Positions 23,071 to 34,463 of a stretch of DNA of 64,000 bases are shown one piece after another. Position 1 is the first letter of the stretch; each line of letters starts with the position of its first letter. Position numbers and translations under genes: made by a program. The notes under the pieces are model-generated. The model was given only the letters and a program-made list of their open reading frames with translations. It did not search any database and was not told the DNA's origin. The stretch is from Edaphochlamys debaryana (taxonomy: Eukaryota; Chlorophyta; Chlorophyceae; Chlamydomonadales): assembly GCA_016858145.1 (NCBI GenBank), contig JAEHOE010000002.1, positions 1,364,001 to 1,428,000 on the forward strand. The letters run 5' to 3'.

Positions 23071-23748
23071 CAGGACAAGGGCAACGCCGGAGATGCCTTG
23101 GGGAGGGAGGCAAGAGGAGGCAGGAGGAGAGCGGGGTTCAGGGGGCGGTGTCCTGTGCATGCCGAAGAAACAAGCGGCAGCCAGCGAGCCGATGCACACA
23201 GAGGTGTAGCACCAAGGGGGCGGGTGCGGCGGGTACACTAGGGGGGTAGGCGAGGCAGAGGGCAAGGGGCGCCTCGAGGGGTCCGAGCGGGTGTGAGTCG
23301 GTCAGTCCCCATCTTAGAGGTCAGTTTGCGCGTTTTGCTGCCAAGCCGCCGCTTCACCCTCACCCCTGAGGTGGCCCCGAATCCCTCCCCCAATCCCCCG
23401 CCACCCTCCTCCTGCACGCACCTCCCTTGCTGGAGCTGCCACCGCCGCCGCCACCATCACCGCCGCCGCCACCGCTGCCCTGTGGGAAGAGACGGCGGGG
23501 AGCCAGCCGAACGGGCTTAGCTCCGTTGAGAAGAACCGGGCCCGGGTGGCCTTTCCGCACACTTGGCGTGACCCCTTCCCCTCGGCTTCCTTCGGGCCTC
23601 TCCCGTACCCGCCCCTCCGCGCAAGGATGCCTCAAGTCGGGACGCCCCCTCCCTCCCTCCCCTCCCCCCCCTCGCCTTGGGCACGCAGTTGCCCGTGCCC
23701 CGGTCGCACAGCTCCACGTCCACACGGGCACACTTGGGGCACTCGCAC
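23071..23748 (-). CDS. Candidate 5' exons of cyclase copy A (Cys-rich, Gly linker, membrane segment)
   Basis: These are copies of the pieces described at 2041-3023: Cys-rich exon 23676-23748 ending at a GC donor, Gly-rich linker ending at about 23422, and a membrane helix exon starting at 23096. In this copy the next exon (22672-22791) crosses the alpha/beta border at 22766 and keeps an open, family-like frame (RLYRRLARVTAPFDQV), which argues that beta-alpha adjacency is the natural order. A start codon and the complete splice chain could not be fixed. The linker-plus-helix arrangement could equally be the C-terminus of an unrelated surface protein. Confidence 0.4.
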
Positions 23749-24738
23749 CTGGGGGGGGAGGGTCTGTGTGTGGGAGGTACATAGGCACTGGGGCGTAGTG
23801 CCTCGGTGTCTTCGGCGTCGCTTTGGTGGCGGGGGTCGGGGCGGGGGGCAGCTTTCCGTCCCTTCTTACCCTCTGCCCTCTGCGCTCAGCGGAGCCAACG
23901 TGAGGGTACAGGCTGTCCTGTCATGCAAAGAGTTTGTGTCATTTCATGTTGACACGCTGGCAAGGACCCTTTGCACATGCCAGTTCGGAAGCCCCCCCCA
24001 GGAGACGCCCCTTTCTGGCTTCAAACTGCTCCTGACCCCACGGGTTTGGCTTCCCGCGCCCCCAACGGCTCTGCGCAATGGGGTATGCGCAATCAGGGTC
24101 TACGCAGGGCACAGCCGCGGCGACCAACCGCCCGTCAACAGCTTACACGTACAACAGCGCAACATGCGGGGGTACCGACGAAGCTTACCGACAACCGTCA
24201 CCCTCACCCACCCGCCTTTCCACCCCACTCAACCCCCTTTACACTCCCTTCCTCTCTTTCCCCTCCCTGTTTGTCTGCTCAGCCGAGTGGGCGTGGAGGA
24301 AAGAGGCGGGGAAGAACAGAAAGGGCAGGGGGGGACGAGAGGGGACAAGGAGTGATAAGGTGGTGCGTGTGAGCCGAACGCGTGAGCCCGCAAGTCACAA
24401 ACAGCCTCCGGAGCTTGCGCCTGGATCACGCCGGGGTTCAAGGAGCGCGTGATTCCCTGCAGGGACTAGTGGCGCGGCTTAGCTGGGCGTCCGGGCATGA
24501 TGCTCGCGGCAAAGAGTCGGCTAAGAGCTGTAGCCCACGGCTGTAACAAAGAGCTAGGGCAGTCTGGGGTTTGGGGTGTGGGGTCTGGGTCTGGGGTCTG
24601 GGGTCTGGGGCTGCGATTTCCGCAAAACCCGACGCGGGGATCCTGCATGCGGGTCAACTTCTGCTCGCCTCTGTCCTCCTAGCTCTGACCGCTGCTGCAA
24701 CGCACTATACAAGCAACATGCCCTAGCTTGCCTTCAAG

Positions 24739-25045
24739 ATGCTCACCAGGGAGCGCGTGAACCGGGCTGTGCGGGACAAATTCGCGAACAACAAGAAGGA
24801 CGCCGCGTATTGGTTGCGCTGGCTGGACCTTCACTGGGACCAGAAGCTGCAAGCCCCGTGCGCACTCACCGACGCCGAGGATAATGATATGATCATGACC
24901 TTCTTGACCGTAGTGGCGGGTGAGGCCGGCGAGGTGTTGGTGACCTAGCCCCCCTTGGCTTGGTGGCGTGTACTTGAGCTGGCCCGTACTCAAGCGGGCT
25001 GCTTTCCGCCTTTGCCCCTAGATGAGGACAAGAGCGCGCGCCAGG
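24739..25045 (+). pseudogene. 5' stub of the Crinkler-like nuclease gene, copy 2
   Basis: Exon 1 (24739-24919) is identical to the complete gene: MLTRERVNRAVRDKF... through the GTGAGG donor. Exon 2 begins at 25022, but after ...KSARQ the sequence jumps at AGG (25043-25045) into the last exon of the downstream cyclase copy on the opposite strand. All nuclease residues are lost, so no functional protein is expected. Confidence 0.9.
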
Positions 25046-28000
25046 CGGGCCGACCCCGGGCCCTTGCCGCCAGCGGCTTTGCGGTCCTTGCCTCCGGCGG
25101 CGCCGTTGGCGGCAGCCGCGTTTTGGACTGGAGAGATGGAGATCCCGACCGCGGCCGCAGCGGCGGTGGAGATGGACGATGCGGTGGTGTACGTGCACAT
25201 CACCTGTGGGGTGGCCGCAGGTTGAGGTGCAGCGCGAGACGGTAAAACCTTCACCGTCGGCAAAGACAGTAGGACAACTGCCCGCGCTGAGCGCTGTGCA
25301 TGGTCAAGCTTTATGGGGGCCGCTTCCGGCAACCATGATCTCTCCCAGCCACGCGGTGTGTACCGTTGTGCGTGTAAGACAAGAGCCCTCCACCCCGAAT
25401 TCGAACCCACCTGGCCACGTTGGGCCGTGGAGACGAGCTTGGACAGGTGCTTGGCGACCCGCCCGCGGTACAGCAGCCGTCCCGTCGTACGGCAGACCTC
25501 CGTACCGACCATGCCCGAAATCCACGGCAGCCTTCGAAGAGGGCCGCGGAACAGCACGTGCATCTGCACCGGCGCGGCGGCGGCGGCCGCGCCCGCCGTC
25601 GCGATGGCGGCGGCGGCGGCGCTGCCTGGCGTCAGCGGCCGCAGCGGCGCCGCCGTCGGCGGCGGGGCGGCACAGTTCCAATGTGCTCGCTCACGATCCG
25701 GATCCTGCCGCCGACGGTGTGCCGATCCACTTCAGCATCGTCGTCCGTGGTGGCGGCGCCGCCGGTTGACATCACGTGCTTGACGGCGGCGGGCGCCGCC
25801 GTCACTCCCCGCCGCCGCCGTCGGCATCGTCGCCGATGATGGGTATCAGCTCCGCGGCGTGCGGCCGCGGCGAGAAGCCCGACGCGGGCGGGCCAGAAGA
25901 TGTGCGGGCGGGCACGTGCCTAGGTGCATTGGCACCCGGGCTGTAACCCCCACCGGAGTGCCCGACGAACAGGCGGCCAAACCCTCCGCTTGGGCGCCCC
26001 CAGCACTGCCCGTGATGCCTAGGGCCCCCGTCGTGTGTGACGGAAGCATACCCCCCGACGGTAGCGGCCCTGTCGCCCGGCGCCGTCGCCCTCAGGAGCA
26101 CCGCCGCGGGGCTCAGAGCGCCCCGCCGAGCTGCCTGCCGCCGCCGCCGCCGATGCCGCTGCTGCCGCCGCCGCCGCGGCTGGCGACGTGGGCGTAGCCA
26201 GGCAGCTGGGCTGCGCAGGGCTGGTGCCTAGCGGGACCAGGCCGGACGGAAGCTCGCTGGCGGAGGTTGCGTTGGCAAGCCGGGAAACGTAGCCCATCTG
26301 TGAGGAGCTTGCGGGGCGGGCGTAGGCGCTGGCGTTCAACAGCGCCGCCGCTGTCACTGCCGCCGCCGCCGCCGCGGCGGCCGGTGGCGGCGGGGTCAGG
26401 CTGGCGCCGCCGGGGCTGCGCGGCGACGGCAGCATGGGCCAGCGGCGCGCCGGCTGCGGAAGCGGGGGCACGTGGTCTGTGTCGGGTACGGCAGAGTCCA
26501 GTCGAGCGCCGCTGCGTGTTCCTGTCAAAGCTTCGTGAGGGGCGTGAGGAGCGGCAAAGGTGATGGGCGCGTGGGCGGTGGCGGAGGGCGGCGAGGGCCG
26601 GATCTGCAGCGCGACGGAGGCGGCCCGCTCGACCCAGGCGCCGCTGCCGCCAACCGGGATGACGTCATCAAGGTTGGAGTCTGACTCATCCGCCGGATGA
26701 CTCATGAGCGCGTCGAAGCCGCCGTCATGGCCGTGCGACTGGCTCGACACGGCGTAACCGCTCCGGGGCCGGAGCTTGACGAGCAGCGACGCGAATGTCC
26801 TGCGGCCGTTGTACGGCAGCCCCGCCGCCGCCGTCAGCGGTGCTGACGCGGCGGTGTCATAGGCACGCGGCGTGCCGCCACCGCCGGCGGTACCGTCTGC
26901 CACCGCCGTGGCAGGGAGCTTGACGGAGCGGGGCGTGGCGCCACCGGCGGCGCCGCCGGCGCGCGGTGCCTTTTCGTCTCCCGCCTCACTAACGACGGAC
27001 ATGCTGTACGGCGCCGCACTCAGTGGCATAAGTAAGCTGGGCGCGCTGGCCTCAACCTCGGTCGGCAGCCGGCGTCGCGTGCGGGCGTTCAACAGGTGCT
27101 GCCGGCTCCGTATCGCGCCGCCACTCGCCGGCCCGCCGCTTCGCAGCCTTGCGAAGGAGCCGCTGACGGTTGGGGACGCCGGCGGCTGGACCTGAAGAGC
27201 TACGCCCGACATGAGGTGCTGGGAAGACGGGCGGGAGCCGCCCCGCGAGGCCACGGCGCCGCTCAAGGGCCTGTCGCAAGCGCCTGAAGTCAAAGGCTGC
27301 CCTGCATTGGTCTGGGAGCCGCCTAAGAGGGCAACGGAGCCTGGCGCTGCCTCTACCTCGATCGTCTCGAACGCCTCGTGCCGCAGGAGCTCGGGCGACC
27401 TGGAGGTGGCATTAAATGGGGCCACGGGGCGTCAGCAAGACAGCGCGGAGCCGGAAATGCGCGGTGGCAGGCCCAATGGGGCCCAAGCCGGTGCGGGGCC
27501 CAACGCAGGCCCTCATGGGGCCTTGCCGGTTTTGGGCTCGCGCGTCGGCCCACTGCCCCTGGTCCAGGTGCTGTCCACTCGCCTGTACCCTGCCCGCTTT
27601 CCCACTCCTAAACCCCTAAAACCCCTAAAACCCGCGCTCACCAGTCCCACGCCAGCATGTCGGCCTGCATGCACAGCGCCCAAGCCACCGCCATGAGCGG
27701 TTCAGCGAAGGCCGCCACGATGCCGTCAGCGCCGCCGCCGCGAGCCTCGGACATGTAGCCGCCTGCCCAGATGCGGAACGGGGAGCAAGGGGTCAGTCAG
27801 CAGCGAGCAGGAAGAGCGAGGGTTAGGGTCAGGGGTTGAGGGTGTCTCTCTGTCCACTCTTCCGCCTACAACCGGTGCAGATCACAACCCCAATCAAACC
27901 GCCAACCATCAAGCGCTAACCGCCCTAGTTTGTTCTCGGCTTACCCATGGGCGGCAGGGATTCGAGGAGCAGCGTCTCGAGCACTCGGGTGACCTCCGCG

Positions 28001-31000
28001 GCCAACTGGGGGTGCGTGGCGCGGAGCCCAGACAGGCCCGCCACGTGGAGCCGTACGAGCGCCACCGGGCCCGCCGGGGCCCCAAGTAGGCCCGGCAGTA
28101 GCTGCCGCCGAACGCGCGGCAGCAGCTGAAGAGCCAGGCGGGGCGCGAGGGCGGCGCTGTGCAGCTGCGCGGGTGGGAGCATCGTTCAATGGTCAGGCAT
28201 ACCGGTAGACTCAAAGGAGGGGAGCTTGCACAACTTCAGCAGGGACAAGCTGCGGGGGACCGGACGGGTCCGGTGCCGTACGACGCGTACGACAGTGTAG
28301 TACATGCTTACTAACCTGGTACAGCTCGACCTGGCGCAAGTCCTCGAGCAGCTCCACGCGCCCCAGGTGCCACAGCTCCAAGCCCTCCGCCGAGAGTGAC
28401 GCCACCAGCTCCGGCCCGCTCAGCAGCAACCCCGCTGAAGTGTCCGACAGAAGTACCACGCCGCCCTGAGGATTTAGGCGCGATAGTGGGAAGGCACGAC
28501 CGCTCGTAAGCCGACGTTTTCTACCACCCCGTGTGGTGCGGGGTTCCAACGGAATAATGGCCGGGTGCGAGCCTGCTTGCGGGCTGGTGGTGGAGAGCGT
28601 TGAGGACTCGAACATTGGACCCCCTGGGGGGGACCACGGGGCTCAGCCCTTTTCCTGCCTTCGGGCAGCCACCCTTGTCTAGTGCAAGCAACCTCTCAGG
28701 CAATGGGCAGGGAGCAATGCAAGGGATCCACAGCGCAACGTGCCTGAGCCCCTTATGACATCCTCGTGAGCTCAGGGACAAACAGTTCCAGCAACTTGTC
28801 TCAGGTACCGTATGTGCCAGGTATCCGCGCTGCCTCGCGCGTGTGTGCGGCCCCGCCCAGCCCCGGCCCCCCCCCAGAGCCCACTCACGTGTGCGGCGTC
28901 AGCAACCGCCTTGGCCAGTCGGATGCATGCACCGCTGAAGGTGAAGCGACCCGAGGTGCGGTTGCGCGCGATCTCATACTCCCGGACGCCCGAGTGAAGC
29001 CCCATGCGAACGCGCAGGCCGCTTCGGGGGAGGCAGGGATGTGTCAAAACAGCAGATGGAGCGTACGTTCAGTCGCTAGGCGTCTGATACAATGTAACGG
29101 GTATGGACACATATATATCTATTGGATGTGTAGAGCGCGGCGCGCTCCTTCGCCTCACCGGAACAGGATCATGGCTCCGGGCGTGAGGGCGTCGACCAGC
29201 ATCCACCCCGCCGCCGCCTCACGCCCCCACGGCCGGCCGCCGCCCGCGTTTCCTCCACCTCCTCCGCCGCCGCCGCCAGCGCCGCCGCCGGAGCCGAACG
29301 GCACTGGCGTCACGCAGCCGTCGGCCGCCGCAGTGCCGTTGCCGGTGCCGACGTATGACGTCATTAGCGACCGAGCGCCGGCGCCGCGCCGCGCCGCCGT
29401 AACGCTCGCGCCGCGGAGCAGGGAGGACCCGCGCCTCATCAGGGGCTCCGTGTTGCCGCCGCCGCCGCCGCCATCGCCGCCGCCGCCGGCCGTACCGTCT
29501 GTGATCTTGGCCCCCCAAATCAGAGAAAGCTGCTGCGAGTGAGTCAGAGATGTAAGCTCGCCTGGCTCCGAGACGCCCTGCAACTGTACGTCGGCTGTCG
29601 TGACCGCCGCCGGCCCCGTGATCGCCGGCGAATCGTATGGCATGTGATCTGAGACCAGGCCGCCATCCATGTCATCGCAACCGTCCGAAACGATGGCGCC
29701 GCCGCCGCCGCCACTCCTGACCGCCGCCGCCGCCGCTGCCGCCGCCCCTGAGGCTGCGGCGGCCACCTCAGGGCTCGCGAACGCACCCGCCGGAGAGTAC
29801 AGCGCACGCCACCCCCTCCGCTGCTGCTGGTATTGCTGGTTGCATGGCTGGTGGTTGTATGGCTGGTGGTCGTGATGCTGTTGCAGCAGCGCACGGCCGC
29901 GCATCGACCACACGCCGCCGTTGGCCAACGGCCCCGCGCCGCCGTTGCCGCTGAGTCGCGGCAGCGACAGCGAGCCCGACCGTTGCTCCGACAGCGGGCA
30001 TGCCTGGCCCGTGCTCAGCCCAAGCGTCGTGTGGAGTCCAGCCGTCAGGTGCTGGCTCGCCGAGTGCGCCGGCGGTGTGTGAAGCGCCTCGCTCCCCGGC
30101 TCCGGCTCGCCCACCGGCGGCGTGGGCGGCGGCGTGGGGCCGCCCAGCGCCGTGAGAGGCGGCGGCGGCGTCAGCCGCCGCGAGAGCGCCGAGCGGTTGG
30201 TGTGTCTGGAGCCGCTCGAGGTGAGGGTCGCACCGGCGGCGGCGTGACCCCCGCGGGCGCTGCCTGTGTGCACGTGGCCGCCGTGGGCGCTGCCCTCGCT
30301 GCCGCGGACCTCCGCCGAGCTTGAGACGGGCAGGCCCGACCGAGACCGCGACGGCGCGATGCGGCGCGCGACCGAGAGCTGCGGGGGCGTCTGCGTGAGG
30401 CTGGCCGAGCTGCGGGGGCGGCCGTGCGACTGCAGCGCCTGCGCGTTGCCCGGAAGGGAAGAGCCCGCGCCCGTGCTCGTGCCCCTGCCCACAGCTGCAC
30501 CCATTGCGGCGGCCGTCGCACCAACGCCGCTAGTGTTGGTGATCGCACGCGGGTATGGGCACGAGGCAACCGACGTCAGCTCGGTTGGCGAGAGCGCGGC
30601 GCCGGTGTGTGTGGTGGGGCCCAGGCCGCCGGGGGCGCTCGTGAAGGAGGAAGACGAAGAGACGCGAGTCAGGGGGCCGGAAGCTGGACCGCCGGCGTGG
30701 CCGCCGGCATGGCCGTTGCGGGCGCTGGCGCCCGTGGCGTAGATGGAGCCGCCCAGTCCCGTGGTTCCGTAGATGAGGGCCTGGACCTCCTTGGGCGCCC
30801 TGCGGTCGAGGGGAGGGGCGTGGGGCACGGAGGGCGCAGGGATTTAGGGGCCGGGTGCGTGGGGTACCCGGAGGGGAGACCCTGCCTCACCGCTTCGTGC
30901 GGAGCGTCGAGGAGCCCCCGCGCCAGAATGGTTTGGCTCCCGCCCTCACAGCCCCGACACCGGGCCCCGACCCCTTGTGTGTCACCGTTTCCCAGGGCCC

Positions 31001-34000
31001 GGGCACACCCTACCTTGCTATCGCGTGCACGGGCCGGCAGACGTCTGCTTCAAGAAGGCCCACAGGCCACTCCGCGACCATCAAGTCCGCCTGCAGTTTG
31101 ACGAGCAGCAGCGACAGCAGGAAGAGCGGGCAGCAGCAGCAGCAGTCATGGCCAAGCACCAACAGGTCGCACCCACATCCGGCCCCCCCAACCCCTAAGC
31201 CCCCTACACCGCGCCCCAGCACGCTGCACCCTTCGCAATCCCACGTCATTCACCGCTGTCACTCCCACTTCCCGACCGGCTCTCGAGCACCACTCATCAT
31301 TACGCAGTTATACGCGCCTGCAGGTGCGACGCAAAGCGGTGGCGCTCTCGGTGGCGCTCTCGTAGCCCCCGTGCTGCGACAGCAGGCGGCGTATGACTGC
31401 GTCGTGCAGCTGCAGCGAGGCCTGCATGACCTCGGCGGGGAGCAGCTCCCACAGAGAGGTGGATCCCTGTGAGGGTGGGTGGGTGCGTGGGAGATAGGGG
31501 TTATAGTCCTCTTGCTTAAGGGGTGTGGGATGAGGGTATTTGCTGCTGAGAAGGGTCGGGGTGGGTGGGGGTGGGGCGGGTGCTGGGCAGGGTGGCGTGC
31601 GGCGGGGAGCAGCTCCCACAGCGAGGTGGAGCTCCGCGGGTGGGGGTGGGGGGCGGAGGGTGGTGATGAGGGTGGTGCGGAGGGGGTCGGCCGCGTGGGG
31701 CCGCGCTCCCCTCGAGGGTCATACCGGGCCGTGTCCGCTCTCTGCTCCCACGGTCTGCTCTCCAGGCCCAGCCCCACCTGAACGTCCGTCACTAGCAGGG
31801 TGCACTCGGGCGAGGCGTACGGCAGGTAGGCCCTCTTGCGCCGGGCGCTGCTGGCGTTAGGCTGCAGCAGCACCGCCACCTGCGGGGGTGGGGGTGCGGG
31901 TGCGGGGTCGGGAGCGTGTGGAGGGCTGCTCGTGCAAGCCAGGGAGTTGTGAAGCAGCAGCACCGCCACCTGCGGGCGGTTGCAGGGGTTGCGAGTGTGA
32001 ATAGCTGCTGAAGGGCTGTAAGCCCGTGAGAAGTTGTGGGGGAAAAGGTTGCGAGGGGGTGACACTGAGCGCTGCGTATGACAGCGCAAGCACTCCTCAG
32101 AGGTCCTCGAGGGACGCCTTAAGGAGCCACAGCCTGGTATGACTGACAGAACCCCGGGCCGGCTTGGGCATGGCACGGTCGGGGGCTTGGGCATGGCACG
32201 GTCGGGGGCTTGGGCATGGCACGGTCGGGCTCACCAACGCAAACACGCCGAGCAGGAGCACCGCTCCACCCACGCCCGCGCCCACGCCCACTCCGATCTT
32301 GGTCGCCTCGTCCAGACCGCCTGATTCCACCTGGGAGCAGCAGGAGCAGGAGCAGGGAAGGCACCGGGGAGTAACGGTCCAATCGGCAAAGAGGTGGGCG
32401 CAAACACAGCCTCTCAACGCTTTGTGTAAAACCCCCGTCAGATCCCGCATTGCATGCCCCGGGGCTCACCGGTGCAGGTGGCTGCGAGCCAGGCACGGGC
32501 CGCTCGATACTGTTCAGGCGGCGGGACAAAGCACAAGGGGAAGCATGAGTCAGCAGCTTAGGCCCCAACCCATGTATTGCCATGCACAGCCCCACACCCG
32601 CTGTCCAGCGTCATAGAAAGTCATGGAGCATGTGGCGCGCACGCACCTCTTGGAGTACCGGAGCTTGAGCCACTCAAGGCTGGTTTTGGCGTACACATTA
32701 ATAACCGCCCGCTGCGCCGTTGCGATGATGTCGTCCACGGAGCGGTTGGTCTCGGTGATGTCAACCGCCCCGGCGTCAACCGCCAGGCTGCAATTGAGGG
32801 GGAGGGCGTTCTCATGCTCAGCCATTGCTTAGCTCTGCCACGCGCCAGCCCCATCAAGCCAACGCGCCCCATGTCACAATATGCCACCGTCCTTTCGCAC
32901 CAATCAGTCAGTCAGTGACCCTTTTCTATGTTAGCAGTGTGCTGTGTCTCACTAGTAGTCGATTGCGCCGTGGATGCGCAGGTTGAGCGCGAGGTTGTCG
33001 CTCTCGACGCTCTGCGATATGGCCGCCAGGTAGAGCAGCGTATCGTCGGGGTGGTGGTTGGCTCGCGTGTAGCGGGGCAGCGAGGCGGGGGAGAGCATGT
33101 CGGAGCGCACGGGCGTGGTCTCTGCGGGGGCCGGGAAAGGGTATTTGTTCGAGCGGGAAACGATAAGGCGGCGGCCGGCGCGCTCCATGCGCGGGAAAGG
33201 GGCATGATGCGGCGAGACGGGCGAGCAGAGGATGGGGGAGGCGGGTTGGGGCGCAAGGGGCCGGCAAGACGCTTCCCACTCCGCCTGCCCTTGCCCCTGC
33301 GCCTTCCCTCACCAGGCCCAGCCCCCACGCTCTCACCGGTGGCCGGGTTGAGCACCGACGGCCACACGCTCTCCGGGTACGCGCGCCGCGCGCACAGGCG
33401 GTACGCCATGTATTGCGAGTACGGATCGGATCGGCGGTTGATGGCGTACGTGAAGGCGCCGCGGCCGGCGAAGGGCGCCGAGTTGATCCACACGGTCGAG
33501 CCGTTCTGGCGGGGCCAAGGGAAGGGCCGAGGGGGGGCGTACAAAGGGGCTTTCCAGGGCACGGTCCGAAGGTAGCGGTCAGGTGCGGCTTCGCGGCTAC
33601 GCAACACCCGGCCAAGTGGTGCGCATTCCACTGCCCGAGGGACCGGTATCGGCATCCGCCTTATTCCGTCACTTGCATCCTGTTGCGGGTGCAGACTGCA
33701 CTGCCTCAGGTATCGGCTCTCGCTGTTGCGCCGTCTCTTCCATAACCCCACATTCCCTCCACGCACCGCCCGCCCCCCCGGTCACCTGCAGCGCGCGTGC
33801 CCTGCCGTAGGGGGCAGGCGCTGGGGGAGCAGGGGACCATGCGGCCCGTATCCCGATCCATAACCTGGAGTTGGGCGGGGCAACAGTTACAAGTGGTCAC
33901 ATTCGGTTAAGCTGGGTTACATGTGGGTCACATGTGTGTACTGGCGCAGGAAAGGCGGTCCAGGGCCCACGTGCGTGAGGGTGACAGGGAGCCCACGGTC

Positions 34001-34437
34001 GGGTGCACTCAACGACCCCTAGCGGCCCACGGGCCCACCGCCCACGCACGCGGGACCCACCTTTGTGCTTCAGGGCAGCATGCTGGTTCCGGTCTTGCCC
34101 CGAACGCGGGTGGCGTTATTCAACATGGCGCACTGGGGGACGGAGGAGGAGGGCGGAGCGGCGGGGGGCGTGGGGGGCGTGGGGGACAGCAGGAGGGGGG
34201 AGAGGCGGGGAAGGGGGGGGCAAGCGGATGCAAGCCTAGTTGAGTGCGCGACGCTTACTTGGGTACGGCGATGTCAGCAGCACGCAATCTAGGGGGCACC
34301 GCGCGGGCATCGCCGCACCTTGAAGTTGAGCGTAGAAGCGTACCAACCGCCATGAGGCAGTTGCCCGTTACGAACGGCATGGCAACGGGCAGGCAGTTGA
34401 CCTGGTCGAAGGGCGCCGTGACGCGGGCCAGGCGGCG
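25043..34437. repeat. Array segment beta, copy 2
   Basis: Offset about 11,664 from copy 1 at its left end, rising to 11,671-11,673 because of small indels. The left end lacks everything that belongs to X, including the last 71 codons of the cyclase. Confidence 0.95.
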
Positions 34438-34463
34438 GTACAGCCGCGCTGCCACTCGAGTGC
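25043..34463 (-). pseudogene. Receptor cyclase copy B, 3'-truncated and frameshifted near the end
   Basis: It has the same exons as copy A shifted by about 11.67 kb: ectodomain 32.5-34.46 kb, membrane exon near 32235-32330, catalytic exons down to 25.04 kb. The second low-complexity insert stays open only to about 26019, where single-base indels shift the frame. Further indels lie at about 25245, 25515, 25536, 25640, 25666, 25791, 25807, 25942 and 26050. The final exon (CTYTTASSIS...) is cut at 25045 after GPGSARL and runs into the nuclease stub. If the indels are sequence errors, domain 1 and most of domain 2 would still be encoded; if real, the C-terminal lobe of domain 2 is lost. Confidence 0.75.

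Larger units (their letters stand above)
22764..25045. repeat. Array segment alpha, copy 2
   Basis: Joined to beta copy 1 on the left inside a cyclase exon, and on the right directly to beta copy 2 by loss of X. It carries the 10-bp ATGCGGGTCA insert and a 7-G run that distinguishes it from copies 1 and 3. Confidence 0.95.
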
